A stretch of DNA of 64,000 nt, from the NCBI GenBank assembly GCA_963693365.1, contig CAVNZM010000005.1:6076001-6140000 (forward strand). Reading direction: 5' to 3'. The position numbers and the translations under genes were made by a program. The notes under the pieces were generated by a model. It did not search any database. It saw only the letters and a list, made by a program, of their open reading frames with translations, and had not been told where the DNA came from. Within the stretch, counting starts at the first letter, position 1. Each line of letters begins with the position of its first letter. Source of the DNA: Amoebidium appalachense (taxonomy: Eukaryota > Ichthyosporea). Of the stretch, positions 45,567 through 58,544 are shown piece by piece.

Positions 45567-46448
45567 ATCTCTCCACATATGATGTCTATTTGATACGTTA
45601 TATCATGCTCCACTTACAATTTGTATGATTTAAGTATAACACCGATTTTATTACATGTATATATCTTGTTTAATGGAAGTACTGTTGGCCTTGGTGCCGA
45701 CAACTCATCACAGCTCACCTACATGTCGTTAATAAACAGCACATTCCCCCCCAAAAATTTGTTACACGCACAGCCTCGAAACCCCCCCCCCCCAACTCTC
45801 CCCACTCCCCCCCCCCCCCCCCCCCCCCCCACCCCCTCGCCCCCCGGGGGCTCATTCTCCTTCTCTGCCCTCCTCTGATACCTACCCGTATATATATGCC
45901 CACAAGCTGAAAAAAAACAAAAAAAAAAACGACACCCCCTCCCAGCATGCGCACATGCGTACAACCATACAAGGAATAAACGGCTCGAGCCCCTCCTCCC
46001 GCTCAGTGTTCGAATTTCTGAGAAAGCTTCTAAAATGCCACCGGTTTTTCGAGCTTTCGAACTCTGCAACAACCACAGTATAGGAAGAATCGACAGCCCC
46101 CCTCCCCACCCCCCCCCAGTCCGACCCGCCCAGGCTCCCCCCTCCCCCCCCCCCCCCCCTCTCTCACTCTCAAATCCCCCCCCCCCCCCCTCCCCCCTCC
46201 TCCCGGTGTCCCCCTCCATCCTTACTCCCTCCCCTGCCGGGTCTTAGAGACTCTCCCATCCAGTCCCCCCCTCACCCTTCCCCCACTTTTAAATCCCTCC
46301 CCCCCCCCCCCCCCCCCCCCCCCACCTCCCCCCCCCCCCCCCTCGCTCCCCACGCCCCTCTGGTGACCCTCACTCCCTCCCCCTCCAAACCTTCGAGGAG
46401 ACTCTGCCTCCCTCTCTGTCGAGCCCCGCCCTCCCCCAGGCACTCCCC

Positions 46449-46483
<35 letters not shown>

Positions 46484-46731
46484 TTCTCTTCCCCCTCCTC
46501 CTTCCCCTCCGCCCCTTTACTCATAATAATCACTGATTTTTTTTTTATTTTTTTTTTTTTTGTTTTTTTTTTTTAAAAAAAAACGGTGATTCTTTCTTCC
46601 TTGGGTTTTTTTTTTCGTTCTTTCTTTTTTTTTTTTCCTTTGAAGTTTTTGGTCTTTTATTTTGCAAATGGTGGTGGTTGTCACGATTGTTGTTGTTGTT
46701 GTTGTTGTTGTTATTGTTGTTGTTGTTGTTG

Positions 46732-46732
<1 letters not shown>

Positions 46733-46829
<97 letters not shown>

Positions 46830-47007
46830 ACGTGCGTGTGTGCACGCGTGTGTGTATGTGTGACTGTGTCACGGTCTATGTGCAGTGTGTGTGTGTGTCT
46901 GTGTGTGTGTGTGTGCGTGTATGTGTGTGCGTGTGTGTGCGTGCGTGCGTCACGGTGTGTGTGTGTGTGTGTGTGTGTGCGTGTGTGTGCTTGTGTGTGT
47001 GTGCGTG

Positions 47008-47063
<56 letters not shown>
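46733..47063. repeat. (TG)n and TG/CG mixed microsatellite block
   Basis: A pure TG run of about 95 bases is followed by interrupted TG with CG steps and then a second run. A TTG trinucleotide run precedes it from about 46688. Confidence 0.95.
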
Positions 47064-47064
<1 letters not shown>

Positions 47065-48147
47065 CGTGCACACACCCTACCTCCCTGGTCATCCGTCATA
47101 GGTAAAACTATGATCGAGGTACAAACATCTTTCTTCTCTAAGCCACCCACACAACCCAAGCTGAAACGGAAAACACCCACAGACCACTGCACGCACCTAC
47201 AGAGAGCTAGTATAGCCCCACTGAAACACAAAAACCACACAGACACGCCCCCTACCCACACACAGCCAGCATGCGGCCAAACGTGTCGCCAAACACATAG
47301 ACCCACCTGAGCCGGTTCAAACACCGGCTATCATAAGTATAATAATAGCACACAACTTGTGACAACAGCAAGTAGGTACCGTACAAACCTACATGCTCCT
47401 AAGCAGTTTAATAAACACCACCACCATCCCCTAATTGTTAACCACACCCATGCCCACCGCAAGTTGAACACCGCCATGTTTCTAATATTAGCAAACAACT
47501 TGACCACATTTAATTTAGCATACCACAAATCCTGCTATATCGTAGTAACCAATGAGAGTCCGTGTTTAAAGTTTATTATTAGGTTTTGGTTGGAGGAGAA
47601 GCATGTCTTATTGAGTGAGGGGGGCAATCAACACTGGGAAGTTAGTGTGTAGAGGCTCACTGAGTAGTTAGGATCGGTAACTTGAGGTGTGTTAGCTTTT
47701 ATAGCTAATCGCGCCATCATAGTAGCATCCTAATATAGCAGCAACTACTGCGGGTACAGTCGGTGCAATAGTGGAAGGCGATAGTTCCCATGAGCCCCCC
47801 CCCCCCCCCCCCCGGCTGGGGAACATAACGGGATAAAAATAAACATGTCCATGTGTGTGTGACGGTGTGACACGGTGTGTAGTGTCGGAGGCTGTGTGTG
47901 TCTGTGCACGTATGTGTGTGTTGGTTTGTGTGCCACGGTGCATTTCTGTACGTGTGTGTTGTGTGTGTGTGTGTGTGTGCGTGTGACTGTGTGCGTGTAA
48001 GAGCGTGTGCGCGCGTGCGTGTGTGTGTGTTTGGGTGTGTCCGTGTATTGGTGTGGAGCACTGTGGGTGTGCCGTGTGTGTGTGTGTGTGTGTTTGTGTG
48101 TGTGTGCACCTGTGTGTGTGTGTGTGTGTGTGTTTGTTTGCTTGTGC

Positions 48148-48193
<46 letters not shown>

Positions 48194-48376
48194 ACCTGTG
48201 TGTATATATGTGTTTTTGTAACACTCTACGGTGTGTGTGTGTGTGTGTGTGTACGGCGTGAGTGAGTGTGAGCATAGTACACATTTGCCGTGGACAACAC
48301 AAAGCAGACATTGCAAGGAACACACAAAGAGTATGCATTCGACAGAAGAAGAGCACCAGCACGAAGGGGTGGGAAG

Positions 48377-48408
<32 letters not shown>

Positions 48409-48424
48409 TGTGTTGTGTGTGGAC

Positions 48425-48466
<42 letters not shown>

Positions 48467-48972
48467 GGGGGGGAGGGGGGGGGGGGGGGGGGTATGCATC
48501 ACTGGCCAAAACGGAAGCAATTTCTCCGAAGGAAAAAAAAAAAAAAAAAAGCAACAAATACAACCTCTGGCAGGTGGAAAAGAGACTGGCCATATGCATG
48601 ATCACGCACACGCGGGGGGGATTGGGGGGGGGGGGGGGGGGGAGGGGGGGAACGGGGAGGGGGAGGGAACGGGGAGGGGGGGGGGGGGGGGGGGTGGGTA
48701 CCACCTGAGGCCCGGGGGACGTCGATATGATGACTACCTTCACCCTCCCCATTTCAAATTCCAAAATTCCTTGATTGATTACCGTTGGGGATAATTTGAT
48801 GAGCGATTTGGGTTTTTATCGCACACACGCACGGCGTACACACACACACACACACGCCGTGACAAACACACATACACACACTAGTCTCCAAGGCTTTGTA
48901 CTCGCTGGCTTAAGCTTAAAGCTTACGTGAGTGCCAGGCTGGGCCCTAAATGACGTTGCAGGACGTGGCAAC

Positions 48973-49003
<31 letters not shown>

Positions 49004-49080
49004 GGGGGGGGGGACCGCAGGGAGACAGTACTCAAGTGACTATACACACAAAAAAAACTAAAAAAAACACACACCGAGAC

Positions 49081-49458
49081 CCACACCATGTTTTAGATCG
49101 TGGGCTACACTGGCTGGCCAAGTGACACGGACAGCACCGTTGAGTCCGTCCGTGCACACAACACACCACACGCCGTTAGCAACCAATCTTTTTGAACGAC
49201 ACATTTCCTCTTTCATGCATCTCAGGCATAAGTTTGCCAACTAAGTACCAATAATGAGTTACCTAATACGTACCTTTTGGCCACTTCTAGCCAATGCCCT
49301 CGTGTTGCAATTGGCGTACAGGTATCACATATGTGTGGATTGTGATCATGATTAGGTTCCACACGTCTACTGTACGCATACAATCGAAGCACCCCACCCT
49401 TGTTCTCTTGTTGTAGATATCCTGGCGGCACCGTGGTCACCTGTGATACCGATGCCAT
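49081..49458 (-). CDS. Hypothetical protein fragment, possibly two exons
   Basis: The minus strand opens with ATG at 49458 and reads MASVSQVTTVPPGYLQQ. A CDTC motif lies further on, and the frame reaches HWLEVAKR with a GTACGT donor-like site near 49275. A second open stretch below about 49220 carries CVVCTDG. Composition is ordinary, unlike the repeats around it, so it may be coding, but no family is recognised and no complete model closes. It could be an orphan gene or a decayed transposon. Confidence 0.25.
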
Positions 49459-49819
49459 GTATTGGCATCAAACACACACTATCCGCGGCCAGTAATCCTC
49501 TTGAGCACGTTCACGCCAGCCCGTATACGTGAAGTATACATAGTTTATTCTACATGGCACACGGCCCATGCCAACTTTTCCCTTACAGCAAGAAAACAAG
49601 CCACTGATTCACTGCTCACTATTGATGGCTGAAAAATATCAGCTCTACAGGGACGGACTGAACTAACTTGCTACGCTCTACCAGAGATATGTACATCAAC
49701 ACAGAGAATGGCATGCGTGCACCGGATCTGAGAAGAAATACCTTGTTCACTCAACTAGGCTCCTTTCCCCCATTCCTCGACTCGTTCGTTAGTAGATCTC
49801 TGGCGAGTGGAAAGGGCAC

Positions 49820-49855
<36 letters not shown>

Positions 49856-50010
49856 GAAAGAAAGGTCTTTCTATTCTATCTCGGCCACGACATGGTGGCC
49901 TAGTCAAGGTGGTGTCACGGTGACCGCCCAGGTACCCACCATTCAAACAACACACGGTTTGAATAAAACCGACGCTGTCGGCAAAGGGAAATCGTGCCAC
50001 CTGAGGCGTC

Positions 50011-51356
50011 CTATGAGCTAGCCGCCGAGTACATGTTGCCCTGTAAATGGAGGAAAAACACAATTAGAAATGTAAATGGAGGAAAAACACAATTAGAAAT
50101 GTGTTTTCAAGTACTTTCCCTGTTCTTTTCTTCACCTGCACTGCGTAGTAGAAGGGGGTGAAACAATTAGAAATGTGTTTCAAGTACTTTCCCTTTTCTT
50201 TTCTTCACTTGCACTGCGTAGTAGAAGGGGGTGAGGGGGGTGGGGGGTGGTGGGGGGCAGGCAAACACAAAGAGCCTCGAAAAGAGGGAGTCGAGATAAA
50301 ATCTGGCGGAGAATCAGACAGCGAGAGATAGATATGATACACAAGAGAGAGAGAGAGAGGAGGGGGGGGGGGGGGGGGTTTGAATGCGGAACACGGTAAG
50401 AAATACGCATACACGACGAGAAGCATGGTGCAGGACACATGCAAAGGCAAACATTCAAGTATGCAACATCAGTCATGTGCACAGTATGCGTCATAAGCAG
50501 AGCCCATCCTCAGGGAGGACCCCGGGGGGGGGGGGGGGGGGAGGAGGGGGAGGCAGAGAGCGAGTTTAGAGCCTGTGCATTTCAGGACAGGGACGCGGCG
50601 AGGCAGTCAGAAGGGATAGCTTAGTAAGTAGAAAGTTGACAAAAGCACTTGAACGGGTGATTGCAAAGGGTTACAAACTTGTTTACCTTACATGCGTGCA
50701 AGCGTATAAGATTTACATGAATCGTGGCATGAAAATGTGTTCCATGTATCTTCCCCCCCCCCCCCCCCCCCCCCGGTGAGATCATCATTAATACACACCT
50801 GGTAGCCGAGGAATTCCCTCAGGTAGTGCAGCTCTGCCTTCTGACCCTCGTGCACGGCATGTACCTGTGACCCGACCACGACCCGACAATTAGTAACCGG
50901 CATCCAACGAAATGACCAACCAAAAAAAATAAATAATAAACCATAGAAAAGCGCCCCATGTATGGGCAGTGCTCGTGGCTTCACGTGTGTGCGTCTGTGT
51001 GTGTGGTGGTGTGAATGTTGAGAAGGGGGCACCATACGTAGCAGGCCCAAACGACAGAGTCAACCCCTTTCATTTAGCTTACCGCATCAACTTATGGGGG
51101 AAAAATATAAACTGGGAAGAAATCCGGAGGGCCAAACTCCCTGCTGAGAGCAAAGAGGGGAAGGAGGGGCCCAGGAGGAGGAGGAGGGGGGGGGGGGGGG
51201 GGGGGGGGGGGTTGTTACCAAGTCACGGATAGAGATGACGTCAACAATGCTTCCGTTCCTGACCACCGGCAAGTGTCTGAGGCCTTCCTGTGTCTAAACA
51301 CAACGAAAATCAGTCACCACACTTGACCCTCCTACCCTCCCCCCGTGTGTGTGTGT

Positions 51357-51387
<31 letters not shown>

Positions 51388-52098
51388 GGGGGGGGGTCAG
51401 GAGATGGGGAAGGGGTATTGGTGCACGGGAGGAAACGAGCATTGACGAAGGGGGTGTTTGCAGGCAATGAGGTGACGTGTGCACGCAGAGAGTAAGAGAA
51501 GAAGGGTATGGAGAGAAGGGTTGCCACACACAGTATTACACATTACACAGACGGACAGATAGGGGTGGTGGAAGAGGAGGAGGTGGGGTCTGAACACACA
51601 CCCTCGTACACGTATATTCAAGAATACAAACAAATTTGAGCATGCACACAGAAGCGTGGTGGGTGATTATAGACATGCACAATACACGAACACACGTGCC
51701 AGCAATGCTAACACATGTGATCTTCAGCCACCAGCAGACAGGATGGCAATTGAGCCCGTTGGTGTCGGTGATGGTTGCTTCAGGGGGGGGGGGGGGGGGG
51801 GTCTAGAAAAAGTCCGAAGTACACATTCACGACGGGGGGGGTGAAGGGGGTGGGGGGGATCCGGATGGGTGGGAGTGTAAAACATACCATGAGAGACATG
51901 CAGCCGCTGACAGTTTCCGTCTCATCGACAGCAATGACCTTGGTGGTGGCAATCTCCCCTACGGTCAAGGTGCCGGCATCTGCGTTGGGCACAACTACCT
52001 TCTTGAGAAAATCACGCTCAGTCACAATTCCGTGCACCTGCATGTGGGAGAAATAAGGTTGGGTTAGTTCTGTTAGTTCTATCTCTTTCTATATTGTG

Positions 52099-52133
<35 letters not shown>

Positions 52134-52162
52134 TGTGTGTGTAGTAGAGGGCGGCGGCGGCG

Positions 52163-52195
<33 letters not shown>

Positions 52196-52350
52196 GGGAT
52201 GAATGGGAGGGAGAGTGATGGGTGCCATAACAAGACGACAGGGAGTGCTTTACTGCAAATAAGGGGACATAAAGGAGAGCATATGAGAAGAGGAGGAAGG
52301 GAGGGGGGAGGTTGGGGGAGGGGGGAGGGAGGTTGGGTACTGAGAGCGAG

Positions 52351-52381
<31 letters not shown>

Positions 52382-52720
52382 AGAGAGAGGGAGAGAAAGA
52401 GAAAGAAAGGGGGGGGGGGGGGGGGGGGGGGGGGGAGAAAGCGAGAGAGAGAGAGGTAGAGAGAGAAGGAAATAGGGACTGTACCTTGTCGCCATCCAGC
52501 ACAATGACGGAGCCCACGTTCTTTTCGTTCATGGTCTTGGCTGCCTGGTTGACCGTCATCTCCTTGGGCACACGCATCACTGCGCCCTTGCGATCCATCA
52601 CAAGTTGCTGCAAGGAAAAAAAAAAAAATTCACAAAATCGTGAGAAAGAGAGAAAAATGTGAGAAAGGTTCACGTATCATAGGAGCAAGCGATGGGTGGT
52701 GGTGGTGGTGGTGGTGGTGG

Positions 52721-52756
<36 letters not shown>

Positions 52757-53519
52757 GATGTATGCGTTATAGAGGGTTGGAAATATGGAGGAGACAACAA
52801 AGAGCAACAACAAAGCGTCACAAAGGTGGGAAATCCAAAACCAAACAATTTCAGCGTGCAGGCAGAAGACACTTGAACAGAGCCCATCATCAGGGGGGTT
52901 CCTATGCCTCCACAAAAGCATGGGTTTCGACTCTTTAACCTCTCGCGCGTGGTTCCCAACCCATACTTTGTTTCAACAGCAATAGGAGAGTGGGAGGGGG
53001 GGGGGGGGGGTTGACAGAGCCTCGGTAACAGCGTGGCTTCGATTGCAGAATAGCGCAGAGATCCACAGTGACATTCAAACCGAACGCGGAGCACGTGGGT
53101 GTGTGTGAGGTTACACATGATGTTAAGTGTGCACATGTGAAAGCATCTTGGAGTGGGCAGGGCAGGTGGTTGGATTGGTGGTGGTGGCGAAATCAGGTCG
53201 GTCGGGGTGGGTGGGTGGGTGTGGGGGAAAGGAGGAGGTTTCTAACTAATGCTACCCCCACCAGTAAGACTATTGCGTATGGGTAAATATCGGACGAGCA
53301 GTACAGGCAGAGAGAGTTTAAATATAAGAGCAACTCGGGGGCAGAGGCGTTTGTGAATATGTTTTTAAACAAAGACACTCTAGAGCAACATGAAAAGAAA
53401 GAGAAATCATCATATACCTTGATTGTGATGTCAGAGCCGACGCTAGATCCGTACGAACGAGCCCATGCTGTGGTGGCACGGGACACGGTGGGGGCAAGAG
53501 CAGCAAAACGGCCGGCCAT
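50011..53519 (-). CDS. Tandem CBS-domain protein, probably mitochondrial, 6 exons, 179 aa
   Basis: Exons are 53519-53418, 52607-52485, 52037-51888, 51287-51219, 50864-50799 and 50040-50011; every intron is phase 0 and TAG ends the frame. The start MAGRFAALAPTVSRATTAWARSYG is a typical presequence (Arg, Ala, Thr, Ser, no acids). The first CBS motif covers about residues 45-100 (MTVNQAAKTMNEKNVGSVIV, GIVTERDFLKKVV). The second covers about 110-160 (VGEIATTKVIAVDETETV, RHLPVVRNGSIVDVISIRDL). Such Bateman modules bind adenosyl nucleotides and regulate partners; plant CBSX3 is a mitochondrial example of the same layout. The C-terminus is short, with no fused enzyme domain. The partner is unknown. 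Confidence 0.9.
50041..50232 (-). repeat. Tandem copies of the acceptor region of the last CBS exon
   Basis: The sense-strand sequence just before the last exon, with TTTTTCCTCCATTTACA, occurs twice in a 29-bp unit. Further upstream a 70-75-bp unit with CAAGTACTTTCCC and GCACTGCGTAGTAG is also present twice. This repeats the pattern seen at other acceptors in the window. Confidence 0.8.
50380..50516 (+). repeat. Dispersed repeat, subfamily 2
   Basis: The 137-bp segment lies between two G tracts. It begins TTGAATGCGGAACACGG and ends GCAGAGCCCATCCTCAGGG. An inverse copy at 58068-58204 is about nine-tenths identical by eye. Both ends are shared with subfamily 1, while the middle differs. Confidence 0.75.
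52756..52895 (+). repeat. Dispersed repeat, diverged copy
   Basis: It follows a G tract, contains GCGTTATAGAGGGTTGGAA at the start and ends CAGAGCCCATCATCAGGGG. These match the ends of the family defined at 19118 and 50380. Confidence 0.55.
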
Positions 53520-56500
53520 GGTGGTGGTTGGGTGTGGGGAGCGAGGGGTAGTAGTTTGGTCTGTGTGAGAGTAAGGGGAAAGGAAAGGAAAGTACGTGGT
53601 TAGCATGGGTGTCTCGTGCCGTGTATGCTATTCAGGCACCAATGCAGTGGAAAAGAGCATCGTTGCCCGCTTGGCTCCTTTCATCAATGGGGCCTTCTCC
53701 CTTTACACTGTGATGCACGGTGCCTCACATGGCAAAGGCCATGGTGGTGGGTTTGAAAGTAGAGTGAGAGGGGGAAGACGTGGAGGTGTCGAGAAACGTA
53801 AAGGAGAAGGTGGGAGGAGAAGGAGGGGCGGGGGGGAGGGGGGGGACAAGGGAGGGGGAATGGGGGGGGGGTTAAAAACCCTGATTGTACGTGGTGGCCA
53901 ATCTTTAATCCCCAGTGTTTTTCCAAATCGAGAAACGTAAATAGTGTAAATACAATACATGTATACGTAGCTTACAGCCTGTGTGTGAAGGTTGAATGCC
54001 ATGAAAAAGGCAGATACTGAATGACAGGTGTCCTGTGTCAAAAGACGTTTGGGTTGCCTGAAATTTGAGTTGCCTGTTTGTTGACTGCTGTGAATTTGCC
54101 CAAGCCCAGGCTTCGGTAGAAATGCCAGATGTGGTGCAAAAACAAAGTCTCCTATGAACACAACAGTAAAGCGAAGTGAAACAATAATAACAAGTCAGGG
54201 CAAACTATTGGAGAGCTTGTTTCAGGATGTAGTATGGCGGGCAAAAGTCGACCTAATAACGCAGCAAAAAAGTGTGCTGAGTTTCTCAAATCATACTCCT
54301 GGAAACGCCAAACGTACTGCCGTGTATGCCTCGCCACAGTCAGGCGGAAAGGAAGAAAGAAACTAAAAAGAAACGGCTGTTCGGTACGTTTCCTTGCAAC
54401 AGAGAGAAGTCACGGAGGGCCAAAAAACACACCGACAACAAACCCACCTCAAAAAAGGCAGACTGAGTCACCAGAACGCAAACTGCGTCGTTTTGTAAAC
54501 GCGGGGGAAGCGATCGGCTCACGAGCCACAGCGGCGAAAGCCTTTATCCAGGTCGCAAATTGATTGGTCCAGCTCGCAGCCTCGCCAATGTAATCAATAT
54601 GTATGTTCATTTGAGTTAGTACCACCTCAGTTATCCGTATGCTTTCTTTCTTTTTATCTACTAATATTTTATTAAAATTTGAGGTAGCTGTAACAATCGT
54701 GGATTTTTTACTTGTACTTAACTTTCGGCTGCTGATACCTCATCAGTTGCGTCTGAGTCACGGCATTGACGGCAGTACATGTAAACTATTCCTATTTGAC
54801 AATTGTCATTGCGGCAAACGCTGTGTACCTCCTTCCAAAAATAGCAGGTTCTTTTCCGCCAATCAATTTTTTTTCGACCGTGAGAAAACTATCAAGTGAG
54901 CACTGAGAGTGAGATGATCTAGAATTCCATTTCCAAACCCACGCATAAATAGCGCCTATTAGGTAAATAGATTCTGGCCCACTATAAAGAAATTTTAAAT
55001 AGTTCCTTTTTTTCCTTCTTCACACGGATGTACATACTCTTTCTACATCGACGTGCAGATCAGCATCCATGATGATAGATCAACTGCACCGCCAGCCTTT
55101 CTTTTCTTTTTTTTTGCTCAATGCTCAGTGCTCACAGCAATGCTCATTCGTGGGCAGGCTTTTCATTGGACCAGGCTGCCTAACGTCTCGGCCAATAGGA
55201 AAGCGGGTCACACAAACAACATCGTCATCGAGTTGTCACTTGTGTCGACCCAAAGCAGCTACCAAAGCAGCCTCTTCACAACAAACCAAAAAAAAAAACA
55301 AAAAAAAAAAAAACAGCGGAGATTCTGAGTTAGTTATTATATATGTATGTGTTCATATATATCAGACAAGCACCAATTTTGTTAGGTAACACGCCTATAG
55401 AAACCAGGTGTCGAGAACTTACAATTATTCTGCTTTAGGTCATATCATCGTCGCTTGAACCGTCGGGCCCTGTCTTGTGCTTACAATGATAACCCTACCC
55501 TTTTTGGTGTAAAGGCATCGAAGCATGCCTCCCCCTTCCCCCCCCCCCCCCCCCCCCCCCGTTTATGCACTGGCGTATGTGTGCCTTTCGAATCAAACCT
55601 CTCATCCTCCTTGCCCGTTGAAGTAATTCTCAGTCGAAGTCGGCTGATTGACTTCCCTCATGGCTAGACTGATAGACTGAGGGGTTATACACGGAAGGTT
55701 ACAATTGCGGGTGGCTTGGACCGAAAGAAAACTTTAATTGTGCAGCTATTCCCCAAGACGGTTACTTACTCGTGTTCTTAGCGGCATTATGTTGTAGAGC
55801 TTGAGCGGATATCCAGGCCAGCAAGGTTTGCATAGTTGCAGGTCACAGTTGTGTGAACTTGTCAGAAGGCCGTTAACACTCAACTTCTAAGGCTATGAGG
55901 GGAAAGAAGATATGGGCAACAATAATACACCCGACCGTTTAGAACAAGGGTATTTGATTCATCGGGTATGGGTGACGTGATGAACCTTTTCGTTCTCCAG
56001 ATATCTAAGGCCTTCGTAAATATAGTAGTATAAAGTCTTTTCTTGCATGCACCCTTGCTGGCTGGTGCGGTTTCGAAGGTTCGCATTCTTTTGGATGCTC
56101 TATTATCCAATAAAATCTCTCGAGCAATAAAAAATTTATGTACATTGTGCGGGCCCAAAAACGAAGGTGCGCAGTCACATGTGCAGTCTGTGTTGAAACT
56201 CGAGCCTCAGTGCCACGGTCTAAGACTTCACCCAGCCTCGGCTCAGCCTGCCCAGCGCTAACTAGCGCGCTTGCCCTGAAATGACCTTCATGACTCAGAA
56301 CATTTGAAATTTGCTAAGAGCTAACTCCTCTTCATGTTAGCATCGGCTCGTGTTAGAACTTTGAGCACAGTTCTTGTTTGTTACGTAATTGAAGGGCCCT
56401 ATAGTGCGTTTTAGATCTCCAGAACTACGCAAAGATTATATATGTACAGACGCAAGCACCCTGAATAATCTTTTGTAACATATGACAGCACATGAACAGT

Positions 56501-56886
56501 GTCGTTTCTTTCACAGAGAGCATTGTTTTCTTCTGGACTGGTCTGGACATCACACTTGATCGCTAGGACCCTGTCAAGTGGAATAAGTACAGCTTAATGA
56601 GCAGCAGATTAGAATGGAGGACCTTACAGAGGTTATACAGGTACAGCTACATTCTGGTCACCGGGTGCTATTGATATCCTTTCAAACCAGCTAGGGAAAG
56701 AAGTCCCTTCTCACTGTGTGTGTGTCTGTCATATGCGTGTGTGTGTATGCGTGTGTGTGTGCGCGCGTGTATGTGTGTGTGTGTGTGCAACCCTTGTGTG
56801 CGTGTACGTGCCTGTGTGTGTGTGTGTTTTGTTGTAAGCGAGTGAAAAGAGATTCCCTCGCTAATACGGCCCTTTAGAAGTGGCAG
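53520..56886. other. Spacer upstream of the CBS gene
   Basis: It should hold the CBS promoter just above 53519. It is mostly unique sequence with few microsatellites, which is unusual in this window. There are G runs near 53.83-53.87 kb, an A run near 55.3 kb and a C run near 55.54 kb. One possible small gene at 54234-54563 is listed separately. Other short frames have no recognisable motif. Confidence 0.45.
54234..54563 (+). CDS. Hypothetical basic protein, 109 aa
   Basis: A single open frame runs from ATG at 54234 to TGA in sequence of ordinary complexity. The product is strongly basic (MAGKSRPNNAAKKCAEFLKS at the start, with RRKGRKKLKR and CRVC in the first half). There is no signal peptide, membrane segment or known domain. 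It could be a small nuclear or nucleolar protein, an exon of a larger gene, or chance. No promoter or splice evidence decides. Confidence 0.3.
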   Translation: MAGKSRPNNAAKKCAEFLKSYSWKRQTYCRVCLATVRRKGRKKLKRNGCSVRFLATERSHGGPKNTPTTNPPQKRQTESPERKLRRFVNAGEAIGSRATAAKAFIQVAN

Positions 56887-56970
56887 ATTGTGTGCGGTGT
56901 TCGTGTGTATTTGAAGATCCTTATAATCCTGAGCCACGTGATTGCAGGAATCACACCAACAAAGCATCAT
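56887..56970 (-). CDS. C2H2 zinc-finger-like exon fragment
   Basis: The minus strand reads CDSCNHVAQDYKDLQIHTNTAH, written here only as the pattern C-x2-C-x3-A-x5-L-x2-H-x4-H. The spacing is the classical C2H2 one, with Ala at the usual Phe position. G tracts on the plus strand from 57.0 to 57.9 kb, which elsewhere mark minus-strand introns, agree with a minus-strand gene here. Start, splice sites and further exons were not found, so this may also be a chance match. Confidence 0.3.
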
Positions 56971-56994
56971 CTTCGGATGTCCATTTGGGGGGGG

Positions 56995-57870
56995 GGGGGG
57001 GGGAGAGGAGAGGCCCGGGGGGGGGGGGCGGGGGGGGGGAGAAGAGGAGGCCTCGGGAAGGGGGGGGTGGAGGGGGGGGGGGGGGGGGGGCACAGAAGAT
57101 TTAGAAGAATGATGAACGGCGAACCACTTATGATACCCTAAAGTAAACCAAAATGGGAAAGACCAATTTTAGTGTGAAAGGACTAATCAAGTTATGCGTG
57201 TGTGGTTGAGGTCATTTTATCTTTTTTATTTTCCCTATCATTATTATTATCATTCCCTCATTTTTATAATTTTTGTCTTAATGTGTGTGTGTGTTGGGGG
57301 GGGGGGGGGGGGGGAGGGGGAGGGTTGGAGAGGGGGCGGGGGGGGGGGGGGGGGGGGGCGGGGGGCAGGGGGGGGGGGCTTTGCAGGGGATGGGATAGTG
57401 TGTAATAGACAAATGGCGAATAGTTGATCTGCTTCTTTGCTCATAAGCAAGAAATCGAGGTGGCAAACGGAGGGGGGGAAGGGGCTGCCGGGGGGGGGGG
57501 GGGGGGGGGGGAAGATAATATATGAATAGGGATCCATAGGGGATCGACTTTTTTTGGGGGGGGTGGGCGGGGGGGGGGAGGGGGGGAGGGCGAGGGGGGG
57601 GGGGGGGAGGAGGGATAATAGGCATAGGTATGCATAGGTGGGTTGGATGTTTTCTTTTCCTCTTTTCTTTTCGTTTCGTTTCTTTTTTTTGGGGGGGGGG
57701 GGGGGGGGGGGGGGGGGAGGGGGGGGGGGAGGGGTGGCGTTGAATTTAAAACGAATAGATATCGATAGGTGGTCAAACCGTTGGGGGAAGGGGTGGGGTG
57801 GGGGAGGGGGGAGGGGGGAGGGGGAGGAGCCTCGAGGGGGGGGGGGGGGGGGGGGATACATATGAATATG
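56995..57870. repeat. Cluster of ten or so G tracts
   Basis: Runs of 10-30 G with A or C interruptions at 56990-57090, 57296-57380, 57472-57511, 57557-57608, 57690-57730 and 57836-57855 alternate with short unique pieces. Orientation switches to C tracts on the plus strand from 58.02 kb onward. Confidence 0.9.
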
Positions 57871-58067
57871 GTATCCATATGTTGTCAAGTAGTGTTGCTT
57901 TACCCTTAACAACAAGACACGCCTGCGACGTTAAGGCAATCAGGAATGGGATTAGCCAAAACAAGGTCTTAGCTGTGGTGGAAGAAGAAACAACAAGAGG
58001 GCGTGAAAGAGCGTAGGCCATCCCCCCCCCCCCCCCCCCCCTCCCCCCCCCCCCCCCCCCCCTCTCC

Positions 58068-58204
58068 CCCTGAGGATGGGCTCTGCTTATGATACATACT
58101 GTGCGCATGGCTGATGTTGCATACTTGAATGTTTGCCTTTGCATGTGTCCTGCACCATGCTTCTCATCGTGTATGCGTACTTCGTACTGTGTTCCGCATT
58201 CAAA
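58068..58204 (-). repeat. Dispersed repeat, subfamily 2, inverse copy
   Basis: This is the reverse complement of the 50380-50516 element with few differences. It starts CCCCTGAGGATGGGCTCTGC and ends GTTCCGCATTCAAAC. It is flanked by C tracts on both sides. Confidence 0.75.
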
Positions 58205-58544
58205 CCCCCCTCCCCCCTCCCCCCCCCCCCCCCTTCTCTTCCCCGTTCTCGACCCATTTCATGCATTTTAATCCCCCCCCCCCCCCCCCCCCCCGTTTTT
58301 ATGATCGACCCTCTCCCCTACCCTCCCCCCCACCCTGCCCCCCTTCCTTCCTCCCCTTGTTCCACGTTTAAGAATTTTTCATTGGGAGTCATATGCCTTC
58401 GGTAGATATTGCACAGTCTGTTAACTAACTTTAATGACCCTTTACTTTGGTGCTGCCCTGTCTCTTTGGGCCAGGCAACCGTCAGAATTTGGTGTCGTTA
58501 CCCGTGACTTGCGATTTTAAATTTACACGGATGATGTTTTTTAG

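Larger units (their letters stand above)
45567..50010. other. Repeat-rich spacer between retrotransposon C and the CBS gene 3' end
   Basis: It holds C-rich and G/C-run sequence (45.78-46.5 kb), T-rich and TTG repeats (46.53-46.73 kb), and TG/CG mixed tracts (46.73-47.06 kb). TG tracts (47.87-48.46 kb), G runs (48.46-48.69 kb) and A runs (48973-48995, 49820-49852) follow. Unique sequence at 47.1-47.75 kb has short frames without recognisable motifs. One possible gene fragment is listed separately at 49.1-49.46 kb. Confidence 0.5.
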
